DNA of 31,744 bases from JANOBD01 sp031411495 (lineage in GTDB: Bacteria; Planctomycetota; Phycisphaerae; Tepidisphaerales; Tepidisphaeraceae): assembly GCA_031411495.1 (NCBI GenBank), contig JANOBD010000021.1:1-31744 (forward strand), in the 5' to 3' direction. How positions within the stretch are numbered: the stretch's first letter is position 1; each line of letters opens with the position of its first letter. The notes under the pieces were generated by a model that was not told the origin of the DNA, made no database searches, and was given only the letters and a program-made list of their open reading frames with translations. Position numbers and translations under genes: made by a program. This document shows, in pieces, positions 10,101-16,985 of this stretch.

Positions 10101-10727
10101 CGCGTTGGTCGGATCGACGGCGATCTTGCCGATGCAGAGCCGATTGAATTGCGCGGTTCCCACCATCGACCAGGTCGAGCCGCCGTCCACCGATTTGAGA
10201 ATGCCCGATCCATAGTTGTGCTCAAACGTCGCGTTGCTCGCTTCACCGGTGCCGGCGTAGATGACGTTGTGATTGGTCGGTGCGATCGCGATCGAGCCCA
10301 ACGACAGGTTGGACTGGTTGTCGGTGAGCGGCGTCCAGGAGGTCCCGGAGTTGGTGGTCTTCCACACGCCGCCACTCGCCGAGGCGACGAAGAGGGTGTT
10401 GGAGTCGGTCGGGTCGACGGCGATCCCGGCGATGCGTCCGACGCACGGCCCGCCGCCGGGCGCGATGCCGCCATTGATCGGCGCGGGTCCAACCGGTACC
10501 CAGTTGGTCGCGCTCACCGGCACGACGCCGGGCTGGATCGTCGGCTGTTCAAACAGGCCGTAGTCCTCCGGCGGGTCGACCTCTTCGTTCCACGGCGGGC
10601 CGTCGATGCCGTCGGGAACTGCGTCGGGAGTGAAAATCGGCGCGGGCGTGACCGCGAGCGAAAGACGAACGTCGAGCGTCTCAAACGCCGCCCGCAAAAC
10701 GATACTCCGCAGTTGACGTGCGCGCAT
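7170..10727 (-). CDS. BNR/sortilin-type propeller with nested P domain and dockerin
   Basis: The protein has 1185 residues. The ATG at 10727 has AAGGA about nine bases upstream. The motif position is filled by the divergent LDVRLSL (residues 19-24 region). From about 75 to 745 there are about eleven Asp-box/BNR motifs such as VWKTTNSGTSW, KSVDGGSTW, RTTDGGATF and RTTNGGVSW, as in sortilin-like and WD40/YVTN/BNR-like propellers (GH74/VPS10 type). An SdrD-B module starts at about 749 (GNVFNDANANGILDSGEAG). Its loop is interrupted at about 785-925 by a proprotein-convertase P domain (ITHTFDGDLVATLINPAGT and NGTWTLEIADIGPGD), and it resumes with SLGNYSFGPALAPGTYHI. An SbsA-type Ig domain (about 999-1090), a dockerin (about 1100-1155) and a tail follow. 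Probably exported. A binding or hydrolytic role cannot be decided from sequence. Confidence 0.88.
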   Translation of the reverse strand: MRARQLRSIVLRAAFETLDVRLSLAVTPAPIFTPDAVPDGIDGPPWNEEVDPPEDYGLFEQPTIQPGVVPVSATNWVPVGPAPINGGIAPGGGPCVGRIAGIAVDPTDSNTLFVASASGGVWKTTNSGTSWTPLTDNQSNLSLGSIAIAPTNHNVIYAGTGEASNATFEHNYGSGILKSVDGGSTWSMVGTAQFNRLCIGKIAVDPTNANIAFAAVSLPRRIGAATGTGIFKTVDGGANWTNTTSGITSIDSWTDVVINPLNPQILYAADGNRDVALTVPGGVYKSINGGASWSPAGNYPMSNVNGRTALAISPSLPSTIYAQSQNQSTSGVLRWSRSTDSGATWTDLTANVPAMSQMWYNNVLVVNPTNPNIVVTAGNVNLYRTTDGGATFTSINTDASGFGPHVDHHALVYDSAGRLLNGNDGGIWRLSTVSPTGTWSDLNGNMQITQFVGVAIHPTNNSYVLGGTQDNGTLATTGQTSWTLREGGDGGEVAFSTTNPNVVYHIAPVGSFGAGAYFRRSDNGGVSFVSKTTGLVNSANSTFYPPFVVDPSNGARVALGTDVVNLTTNGGDNWAAISPVLRAGATVDSVAISKTDPNTIYAAAGGHMFITTNGGANWTERSAPLTDHIYEITIDPANSQIAYAMRDRFSGAKVYRTTNGGVSWTDISGNLPDLPATTIALEGAGAAATLYLGLDNGVYVSTNLGTTWQRYGAGLPNVWVRDLEINTNHVLVAGTYGRGAFEIYTQSAVLTGINGNVFNDANANGILDSGEAGLPNRTVFLDQNGNATLDSATITPASTNVPVAINDLSTVTSVLNVSGTSGAIQRVTLTLNITHTFDGDLVATLINPAGTRVELFASVGDAGQNFVNTTLDDQASTFIANGTAPFTGSFIPGGLLANFKGQSANGTWTLEIADIGPGDVGTLNSWSLSLSTGELTTLSDSLGNYSFGPALAPGTYHIGQVRPLGWRQTAPNAIFPANGLYDVTLATGQNPFGFDFGSVLDSVRPTVANDTFLFETAPQSLRIVFSEDVGASLSAADFSVINLANSQSVPFTLSYLGATSTASLTFSAILPDANYRLRVIAPGVLDNAGNALVADNTFDFYTLTGDANRDRVVDFSDLLIVAQNYGQSGRTFSQGNFDYSADGLVDFSDLLLLAQRYGTSLLLSPASSGIHSKTDMRSGWFRIDA
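7261..7361 (-). repeat. Dockerin-coding direct repeat, copy B
   Basis: This is the partner of 4330-4430: 98 of 101 bases are identical, and the two copies lie 2931 bp apart in the same orientation. It encodes the second dockerin helix-loop and the AQNYGQSGRTFSQGN region. Confidence 0.9.
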
Positions 10728-10872
10728 GACTTCCCATCCTTGTCACCCCTGTTGCACCATTCGCTTCGAAAAAACGTCCGCGACATCGACGCGCGTGGCT
10801 GCCGATCCGCCGGCCGTGATCATTCGATGTCACAATTGGGAATGCAACTAAAAACTGAAACCGACGCCGAGA

Positions 10873-13410
10873 TCAGGCCAGCAGACCGTTTCTCGCGCGA
10901 TTCGATCGAGCCGGCCGGTTTGTCGCGCCCGTTCCCGTCGAAGAGACGATCAAAACCGATGTTCCATACCGCTGTGCGAGCAGCAGCAGGTCGGAGAAGT
11001 CGATCAGACCGTCGGCAGAGTAGTTGAAGTTTCCATCGCTGAAGGTCTTGCCGCTCTGGCCATAGTTCTGGGCGAGGATCAGCAGGTCGGAGAAGTCGAC
11101 GGTGCGGTTGCGATCGGCGTCGCCGGCGAGAACGTAAAAATCGAAGTTGTAGGTGCCGGGCAGATGCTCGCCGGCGCTGTTGAGCTGCGCCGTCGTCGGG
11201 ATCGTCACGCGATAGTTGCCGTCCGCGAGAATGCCATCGAATGTGAACGTCCCGGTGAAGCCGGTGTAGGCGAGATGGATCGCGCTGGAGGGTACCGTGG
11301 TGGAGGTCGTAAGGTTCTGGAGGACGAGCGCGCTGCTGAGCATCGTCGGATCGACGGCACGATTGAAGTTGAACGTCAGCGACTGCTCGGTTTCGAAGTC
11401 GAAGTTGCCGGTGTTCACGCGCAGCGGAGCGATGACGTTGACGGTCGTCGAGCCGTTCACGCTGCCGTTGGTAGCGCGGACGGTGTCCGAGCCGGTCGAG
11501 GCGGGTGCGATGTAGTTGCCGGCGGCGTCGATGGTGCCGCGCGTCGCGATCCAGTCCAAGTTCGATGGCAGCGGCGCGCCCGTGGAACTGTAAGCCTGCG
11601 CGGTGAAGATCTGCTGGGCGCCGGTGACGACGCTGGGGTTGGCCGGCGAGACAACGATGCTCGCGATCGCCGGCGCGTTCACGCTGCTGGTGGGGACCAG
11701 ATCGATCGCGTCGAAGATCACAGACGGCTGAAGCCACGCGGACGTGCTGCTCGATCCGCTGGCGACGACGATGCTGATGGTGTTCGTGCCGGCGTGCAGC
11801 GCGCTGGTGGAGATGCCGTAGGTGTGAAGGTAGTTGTTGCCGCGCCAGTTGCCGAGCGTGATGCCGCGCGTGTCGGGCTGGGTGCTGGGCGTCGGCGCCG
11901 CGGAGTAGGAGCCGCCGTTGACGCTGATGATCGGCCGGCCGCCCGAGGCGGCGCGGGTGATGGCGATGCGCAGCGTGTTGGCGACGGCCGCCTGCGCCGC
12001 GGTGAGCGTGAAACTGAGCGTGACGTTCGCGCTCGTGCCGGTCTGCGTCGCGTCGCGCTTCCAGATCGCCATCGGCAGTGTGTTGGTCGGGCTGGTGCCG
12101 ACGTTGAAGGTCATGTCGGTCCACGGCGACATCCGCGTGTCCTGTGGGTGCATGATGGTGATCTTGTCGCCATTGAGAAACTCGCGCGGCGTGCCGTCGA
12201 ACGTGCCGATGCGGAAGACCGGATTCGGCGGCAGGTAGTAGGTGTTGGCGATGTTCGCGTTGATCGTCTGGCCGGCGGCGAGGGTGACCGTGCGCGTGCC
12301 GACGGCGAGCTCTTCGTCGTAGAGCGTTTCGGTGTAGGTGCCGGGGATGACGTTGGGAATCGTGTAGTTGCCGGCGGCATCGGGCGTGGCCCAGAACTGC
12401 GCGGCGGCGTTGCTCAGCCCGACGGTCGGGACGCGACCGGGGGCGATGCCGCTGATCTTTCCGGTGATCGCACCGCGCGCCGATGGCGAGACCCAGCCGG
12501 CAAGACCCAGGCCGTCGATGAAGCTGTAGTTGGGGATCGTCGGCGCCGCGACGCCATTGGTAAGCACGAGTGCATACGGCCCGTGCAGACCAGGGCGGAA
12601 CGCGTCGGTGAGCGAGTGGCCGGAGTACGGCATGTTGTAGATTTCGACGGCGGCGCCGGTGCTTTGGAAATCGATGTCCTTCCAGAACGGCCCGCCGGCG
12701 CCACGCTCGCGATTGCCGATGAACATGTACGCGCCGGCACTGGGTCCAGTGGCGTGATGCTCGACATGATCGATGTTGCGGGTCTCGCCGTAGTACTTCG
12801 AGGCGGTCGTTCCATCGGCGAAGCCTTGAACGTCCTGGCTCTCGATCGCGCCGGTGCCGCCGGACGTGTCGGATTCATCCGGATGGTTTGGGAACTTATT
12901 CCAGTCGAGATAGGTGATGAAACGCGTGGAGGAGACGAGCATCTCGGGCGCGTAGGTGGCCATGTAGATGACCGGGTCGTTCCGGCGGGCCATGTAATAC
13001 TGGATCACGCCGGTCGCGCCGGTGCCGGCGGTGGCGACGGTGTCGTCGCACGAGATCTTGATCCACTGCGGCGTCGGGCTCGGGTCGACGGTGGCAATGA
13101 CCTGCGTGCCGACGAAGCCCGTCGCGGTGTTCGCGTTGCTCAGGCCCGATTCAAAATGCGAGTAGCGGGCGGTGGAAGAGTAGGGCGCCTGAAACTCGAC
13201 GCCGTTGAGCTTAAACGAGGTGAGATCGCCGGAATGGATCGTGCTGTTGCTGCCGTTGCGGAGAACGGAGAAGGTCACTCCCGCGCCGGTATCCACGGTG
13301 TATGTTGAACTGGTGGTGCTGAGTCCGAATGCGAGCAGGGTTCGCGGTTCAATCGCTTCGACGAAGGCTCGGCGAAGCGCACGCGGGCGACGTTGGGTAG
13401 GGCGAATCAA
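10873..13410 (-). CDS. Family PL4 rhamnogalacturonan endolyase with dockerin
   Basis: This enzyme probably cleaves the rhamnogalacturonan I backbone of pectin by beta-elimination, outside the cell. The chosen start is the TTG at 13410, which has GGAGG eight bases upstream and gives 845 residues with IEPRTLL at 20-26. The frame opens further to a TTG at 13464, but that codon overlaps a promoter-like element. The three PL4 modules are visible: a catalytic beta domain (about 30-305; SKYYGET, GPFWKDI, YSGHSLTDAFRPGLHGPY), an fn3-like domain (about 310-390) and a carbohydrate-binding-like domain (about 395-575; IGTFDGTPREFLNGD). K205 and H265 are 60 residues apart, which matches the Lys/His pair of the fungal family member as I remember it. 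A Big-2-like Ig domain, an SbsA-type Ig domain, a dockerin (about 757-815) and a basic tail follow. It is the only clear enzyme in the six-gene cluster. Confidence 0.9.
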   Translation of the reverse strand: MIRPTQRRPRALRRAFVEAIEPRTLLAFGLSTTSSTYTVDTGAGVTFSVLRNGSNSTIHSGDLTSFKLNGVEFQAPYSSTARYSHFESGLSNANTATGFVGTQVIATVDPSPTPQWIKISCDDTVATAGTGATGVIQYYMARRNDPVIYMATYAPEMLVSSTRFITYLDWNKFPNHPDESDTSGGTGAIESQDVQGFADGTTASKYYGETRNIDHVEHHATGPSAGAYMFIGNRERGAGGPFWKDIDFQSTGAAVEIYNMPYSGHSLTDAFRPGLHGPYALVLTNGVAAPTIPNYSFIDGLGLAGWVSPSARGAITGKISGIAPGRVPTVGLSNAAAQFWATPDAAGNYTIPNVIPGTYTETLYDEELAVGTRTVTLAAGQTINANIANTYYLPPNPVFRIGTFDGTPREFLNGDKITIMHPQDTRMSPWTDMTFNVGTSPTNTLPMAIWKRDATQTGTSANVTLSFTLTAAQAAVANTLRIAITRAASGGRPIISVNGGSYSAAPTPSTQPDTRGITLGNWRGNNYLHTYGISTSALHAGTNTISIVVASGSSSTSAWLQPSVIFDAIDLVPTSSVNAPAIASIVVSPANPSVVTGAQQIFTAQAYSSTGAPLPSNLDWIATRGTIDAAGNYIAPASTGSDTVRATNGSVNGSTTVNVIAPLRVNTGNFDFETEQSLTFNFNRAVDPTMLSSALVLQNLTTSTTVPSSAIHLAYTGFTGTFTFDGILADGNYRVTIPTTAQLNSAGEHLPGTYNFDFYVLAGDADRNRTVDFSDLLILAQNYGQSGKTFSDGNFNYSADGLIDFSDLLLLAQRYGTSVLIVSSTGTGATNRPARSNRARNGLLA

Positions 13411-13434
13411 AATGAGTTCCTCCAGGGGCCGAAT

Positions 13435-13464
13435 ACAGTATGCCGGGCCTCCTGGGAATTTCAA
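13435..13464 (-). promoter_or_regulatory. Candidate sigma70-like promoter of the PL4 lyase gene
   Basis: On the minus strand TTGAAA (13464-13459) is followed after 18 bases by TACTGT (13440-13435). A start near 13428 would leave a short leader containing the GGAGG ribosome binding site before the TTG at 13410. The -10 match is only partial. Confidence 0.35.
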
Positions 13465-13585
13465 AGATTTTCATGAGCGATTGCTGATAAAATCTCGCTT
13501 CATTGCAGGGATACGTCACGATTACCTAAGAAAAGCCGGTAAACGGTTTGAAATGCAGCCTCGTACGCCGGATTCGCCAGTCAGA

Positions 13586-15784
13586 TCATTGCAGCACGTC
13601 AACCACTTTCGCACGGCGTTTCACGCCCGATGTCTGCGGTGCGGTCGCAGCGAGCGAGGTTCCGTACCGCTGGGCGAGCAGCAGCAGGTCATCAAACCCC
13701 ACGAGTCCGTCGGCGGAGTAGTCGATGTTGCCCTGGCTGAAGGTCTTGCCGGTCTGGCCGTAGTTCTGGGCGAGGGTGAGCAGGTCGTCGAAGTTGACGG
13801 CCCGGTCGTGGTTGGCATCCGCCTTCAAAAAGAAGAAGCCAAAGGTGTAGTCGGCCGCCATCGGCGTGCCGCCGTAGGTGACGCCGCTGCCTTTGACCCG
13901 GACGGTGTAGTCGCCGTCCGTCAGCCCGTTGTAGAAGACGACAGTGCCGGTATTGGTGACGAGGCTGTAGTTCAGCGAGTAGGCCGGCGGGGTCGCGCCC
14001 GGACCGGTAACGACCAGGTCGCCGATGGTGAAACTCGACTGGACGTTCCGGTCGAAGCTGATGGTCGCGCTCTGCGGATAAGTGTCGTATTGGAACCCCG
14101 AGCCCGTAACCGTCGGTCCGCCAAAGATATCGTTGTCCCGCAGGACGAACGAAGCCTGCCTGGTCGGCCCGGCATCATAGGTGAGCGCGTCGCTAACGCT
14201 CAGCGTAAGAAACTCGTCGCCCTCGGCGAGCGTGTCATTGATCGGCGTAAACGTGACCTGCACAGAGCTCGCACCGGCAGGGATCACGACCTGGGTGGAG
14301 GTGGTGACGCCGTTGCCGAAGAGCATGTTCGTCGCGTTGAAGTCGCGGCCACTCCCGCTGATGGTCATGCTGCCGCTGGTGCCGATGAGAATAGTCTCCG
14401 GGAGGTCAAGTGCTTCGGTACGCGAGACGCGAAACGTGGCCGATTGACCCGTGCCTTCGTTCATCTCCGGCGAGACGTTCTCGAAGTTGATCGAAGAGCC
14501 GACATCGATCAGCCGCGCCACTCGTCCTGATCCGCCCGCGACGACGATCTTGCGAGCCGGCGCGATCTGGTCCAGGGTCACGTCGAGTCCCGTCGCGATC
14601 AATGGCTCTGTGGTGGTGAGGATGCCATCGCCGCTGAAGCGAGTATCGAGCTGGCCGGCTTTGGTCAGCGCGATCATTGCCAAGGTGCCGGCCTTCTCAC
14701 CCGCGACCAGCAGTCCGCCGCGGAATCCGGTGGTGATGGAATAGGCGATGGCTTTGCTGGGGGCGAAGCCATACTCAAATATGCCTCCGGCGCCAAAGGT
14801 TGCGTCGGGCGTCCCATTGGGGTTGTAGCGGGCGACGAGAAAGTTCCGGGCGTTGGGATCGGCATTCCCCGCGTAGCCAGCGACCACCGTCTTGCCGCCG
14901 GGCATGTGGGTAACGCTGGTCGCGAACTCGATCGGCGAAGTAGAGAGATTTGGCGAGGTGAGAACCCCATCGCCATCGAAAGCGGTGTCCATGCCACCGT
15001 TTGGGGTGAGGCGCATCACGACGAAGCGATCGTTGCTGGTGGAAAGAGCGTACTTGCCGCCTACCACGGAGATGTAGCCGTAATAGGGATTGCTTGCCGG
15101 CGTACCGGTGTGGTCGATGTTGATTGACTGGACCGAGTCCTTATCGCCGCCCCAACCGATCCTCACCTGGCCATCGCCGGAGAAAGCGGTGTCGGGCGGC
15201 GATCCGTTGACAATAGCATCCAGCGAACCGTTGCTGGTGTATCGAACAACGAGGATGTCGCCGTCGGCGGCATTGCCTGCAACGAGGATTTTGCCATCCC
15301 GCGTGGCGATCACGTCCCTTGTGCTGTGGTAGTGGAGGATGCTGACATTTGTGATGCCATTGGTACCAAAGGTTGGATCAAGGCCTTGGCCATCGACGGC
15401 CAGTCGGGCAACGAGCACGCCGTCGTTGCCCGTCACATCCGTAGACAAGCCCACGATCACTCTCTCGTCGGCGTTCAGCTCGACATCGACGCCGCGGACG
15501 GCGTACCCCCCGGGCGTTTCGAACAGCCCGCCGTTTCCGAATGTGACGTCGAGCGAGCCATCAGACAACAGGCGTGCCACGGCAACGTTGTCACCTCTTG
15601 TACCGGCCACGATGATCCTGCCACTGGGTGCGATCGCGGTGTCGACGACACTGAAGTCGAGTCCGGGAAAAGTGATCTGCGCCCTCCCGTCGCTGCTGAA
15701 GGTATTGTCGAAATCTCCCGCGCTCAATGCGATCCGGAACTCGAGGCGTTCGATGCTCGTGTGGCGTAAGGAAGATGACTTCAT
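13586..15784 (-). CDS. Delta-60 repeat / Calx-beta / dockerin LEPR-XLL protein
   Basis: The protein has 732 residues. The ATG at 15784 has GAGG seven bases upstream. The N-terminus is short and basic, with LEFRIAL at residues 14-20. From about 24 to 440 there are delta-60 repeats with the signature xxRLxxDGSLDxTFGxxG (for example LLSDGSLDVTFGNGG, YNPNGTPDATFGAGG), alternating with DGKILVAGNA-like strands; these form a propeller-like fold. A Calx-beta domain (about 443-555; EGTGQSATFRVSR, NDTLAEGDEFLTLSVSD), an SbsA-type Ig domain and a dockerin (DANHDRAVNFDD, SADGLVGFDD; about 658-715) follow. The tail is VKRRAKVVDVLQ. This is the most upstream gene of the minus-strand series. Probably an exported calcium-binding surface protein of unknown ligand. 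Confidence 0.88.
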   Translation of the reverse strand: MKSSSLRHTSIERLEFRIALSAGDFDNTFSSDGRAQITFPGLDFSVVDTAIAPSGRIIVAGTRGDNVAVARLLSDGSLDVTFGNGGLFETPGGYAVRGVDVELNADERVIVGLSTDVTGNDGVLVARLAVDGQGLDPTFGTNGITNVSILHYHSTRDVIATRDGKILVAGNAADGDILVVRYTSNGSLDAIVNGSPPDTAFSGDGQVRIGWGGDKDSVQSINIDHTGTPASNPYYGYISVVGGKYALSTSNDRFVVMRLTPNGGMDTAFDGDGVLTSPNLSTSPIEFATSVTHMPGGKTVVAGYAGNADPNARNFLVARYNPNGTPDATFGAGGIFEYGFAPSKAIAYSITTGFRGGLLVAGEKAGTLAMIALTKAGQLDTRFSGDGILTTTEPLIATGLDVTLDQIAPARKIVVAGGSGRVARLIDVGSSINFENVSPEMNEGTGQSATFRVSRTEALDLPETILIGTSGSMTISGSGRDFNATNMLFGNGVTTSTQVVIPAGASSVQVTFTPINDTLAEGDEFLTLSVSDALTYDAGPTRQASFVLRDNDIFGGPTVTGSGFQYDTYPQSATISFDRNVQSSFTIGDLVVTGPGATPPAYSLNYSLVTNTGTVVFYNGLTDGDYTVRVKGSGVTYGGTPMAADYTFGFFFLKADANHDRAVNFDDLLTLAQNYGQTGKTFSQGNIDYSADGLVGFDDLLLLAQRYGTSLAATAPQTSGVKRRAKVVDVLQ

Positions 15785-15889
15785 TCGCTGGCCTCAGTGA
15801 GTGTCCAAGTCGAGGGGACGCCGACGTGTGGGTAGCGCGGTTACGGGTCACGCCCATAGGTGATAGCGCTTCGGAGGAAGGCGACCATC

Positions 15890-16090
15890 ATGGAAAGCGG
15901 CCAGATCGTTCAGCTTGACAAGCAAATTCGCGTCACATTGGGGATTCTGTCGGCAGATCCTCGTCTAGAACTCGGCTTTCGCACAGCGAGCACAACCCCC
16001 AACCTCGCCCGGCGGATTGTGGTGAACGTAGACCGGGCAAATCGGTCACGGGAACGAACAAACAAATGCCCGGCTCGAAAAAAATCGTGA
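15890..16090 (+). CDS. Possible small basic protein
   Basis: A 66-residue frame starts at the ATG at 15890 with AGGAAGG about eight bases upstream. It encodes MESGQIVQLDKQIRV... and ends in a basic ARKKS. No family is recognised. The frame lies in a region rich in inverted repeats and could be chance. The ribosome binding site is the only positive evidence. Confidence 0.22.
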   Translation: MESGQIVQLDKQIRVTLGILSADPRLELGFRTASTTPNLARRIVVNVDRANRSRERTNKCPARKKS

Positions 16091-16113
16091 CTGCTGAAAA
16101 GTAACATTAACGC

Positions 16114-16125
16114 CTTATTAATAAG
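16114..16125. repeat. AT-rich 12-bp palindrome
   Basis: CTTATTAATAAG is a perfect palindrome in an AT-rich island within GC-rich DNA. It may be part of a promoter or operator upstream of the HTH gene. Confidence 0.45.
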
Positions 16126-16151
16126 AACTTGTCGTGGTGGACGAGTCGGAC

Positions 16152-16186
16152 CGCGCTGCGCGTTTGGGTCAAGAATGCGCAGCGCG
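16152..16186 (+). promoter_or_regulatory. GC-rich leader hairpin with a competing fold
   Basis: The arms CGCGCTGCGC (16152-16161) and GCGCAGCGCG (16177-16186) are perfectly complementary across a 15-nt loop. A second pairing, GGGTC (16166-16170) with GACCC (16186-16190), shares one base with the right arm and crosses the hairpin, so the two folds would compete. It lies about 115 bases before the HTH start and could be an attenuator-like leader. No strong T-tract follows. Confidence 0.4.
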
Positions 16187-16299
16187 ACCCCTTCATGGGA
16201 ACGCGTTGCTTTTCACTCATGACTTCATTGCCGGATGTCATTCGGCGTCGGAGGGAATGGCCGTTCTCAACCAGGGCAATGCCCTATGGAGTCCGTGTC

Positions 16300-16836
16300 A
16301 TGCGATTTACTTCTCGTGAATCGGTCGGTCCTCTCAACACGCTGCGTCACGCGGAACGCGTCGCCGTCGAAGCCTACGACGACGCGACCCAGGATGTCCC
16401 ACTCTGTCCCGCTTCACTCGCAAATCCCTCGCCCAGCTTGCCGGAAGAACCGGGTGATCGTCTGGAACCTGCGCAACGCGTCGCCATTGCGGCGATCGTC
16501 GCCGGCCAGACATTCGCGATGGCGGCGCGGGCGGCGGGCATCTCACGGCGAACGCTCTATCGCTGGCGGCAGGAGCCGGCCTTCAAGCAGGCGGTCGACC
16601 AGCTCAGCATCGAGGCGCTCGACGCGAGCGTCACTCGTGTCCGTAACCTCATGCTCCGCGCGACGCGCGTCATGAGCGAAGCCCTCGTCGGCAACGATGC
16701 AGCGCGGTCGGCGTATCGCGTCCTCAACTCGGCGCGGCTGTGGAAGATTCTCGAAGGGGCGAGGTCGGTCGCGGATGAGTCCGTTGAATCCGTGTCCGAA
16801 TCATCATCGAAAGGTGTGAAGGATGGGATTCGTTGA
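16300..16836 (+). CDS. Helix-turn-helix protein resembling phage small terminase subunits
   Basis: The protein has 178 residues from the ATG at 16300, chosen for the GGAG about nine bases upstream; the frame is open upstream to 16129 without a comparable site. The middle reads LEPAQRVAIAAIVAGQTF...AARAAGISRRTLYRWRQEP. This is a helix-turn-helix of the type found in small terminase and transposase-like DNA-binding proteins that start with an LTPxQRxAI helix. A helical C-terminal part follows, rich in Arg and Ala, with a Ser/Glu-rich tail. No large terminase, integrase or other phage gene is nearby, so a chromosomal DNA-binding role is more likely than packaging. Its 3' end converges on atpD. 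Confidence 0.7.
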   Translation: MRFTSRESVGPLNTLRHAERVAVEAYDDATQDVPLCPASLANPSPSLPEEPGDRLEPAQRVAIAAIVAGQTFAMAARAAGISRRTLYRWRQEPAFKQAVDQLSIEALDASVTRVRNLMLRATRVMSEALVGNDAARSAYRVLNSARLWKILEGARSVADESVESVSESSSKGVKDGIR

Positions 16837-16923
16837 CCGAGCAAGCAGCGTCTTCCTGATCCCGACGCAACGGGATCAGCACGACGGCATCTGGTCGGAC
16901 GGGGTCACACGCGCCGAGTGCGC

Positions 16924-16950
16924 AAAAAAAGACGGCCCGCAAGCGGGCCG
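16924..16950 (-). terminator. Intrinsic terminator of atpD
   Basis: Read on the minus strand, CGGCCCGC (16950-16943) pairs with GCGGGCCG (16940-16933) and is followed by TC and seven T residues (16930-16924). It begins 35 bases after the atpD stop codon. The plus strand has no T-tract after the stem, so it is one-directional. Confidence 0.9.
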
Positions 16951-16985
16951 GCTAAATGAGTTTCGAGTGATGGTACGAAAGCGAA

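Larger units (their letters stand above)
15785..16299. other. Divergent intergenic region with several inverted repeats
   Basis: This 515-bp gap lies between the divergent delta-60 gene and the HTH gene. Besides one doubtful small frame (15890-16090), it holds a 7-bp inverted repeat CCGGGCA/TGCCCGG (16033-16039 and 16067-16073), a 12-bp palindrome at 16114-16125, a GC-rich hairpin at 16152-16186 and a small hairpin AGGGC-AAT-GCCCT (16273-16285) just before the HTH gene's ribosome binding site. No RNA gene was recognised. Confidence 0.6.

Noticed and set aside
7857..11027. Very long open frame on the plus strand, opposite the BNR-type gene
   Set aside because: It is low-complexity, rich in Arg/Ala/Gly/Asp, has no recognisable domain, and lies antisense to a gene with clear domains. 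High GC at third codon positions keeps the opposite strand open.
11164..13308. 714-residue plus-strand frame opposite the PL4 lyase
   Set aside because: Same reason: biased composition without domains, fully antisense to a well-supported enzyme.
15915..15943. TTGACA box as a promoter
   Set aside because: No acceptable -10 hexamer lies 16-18 bp downstream.
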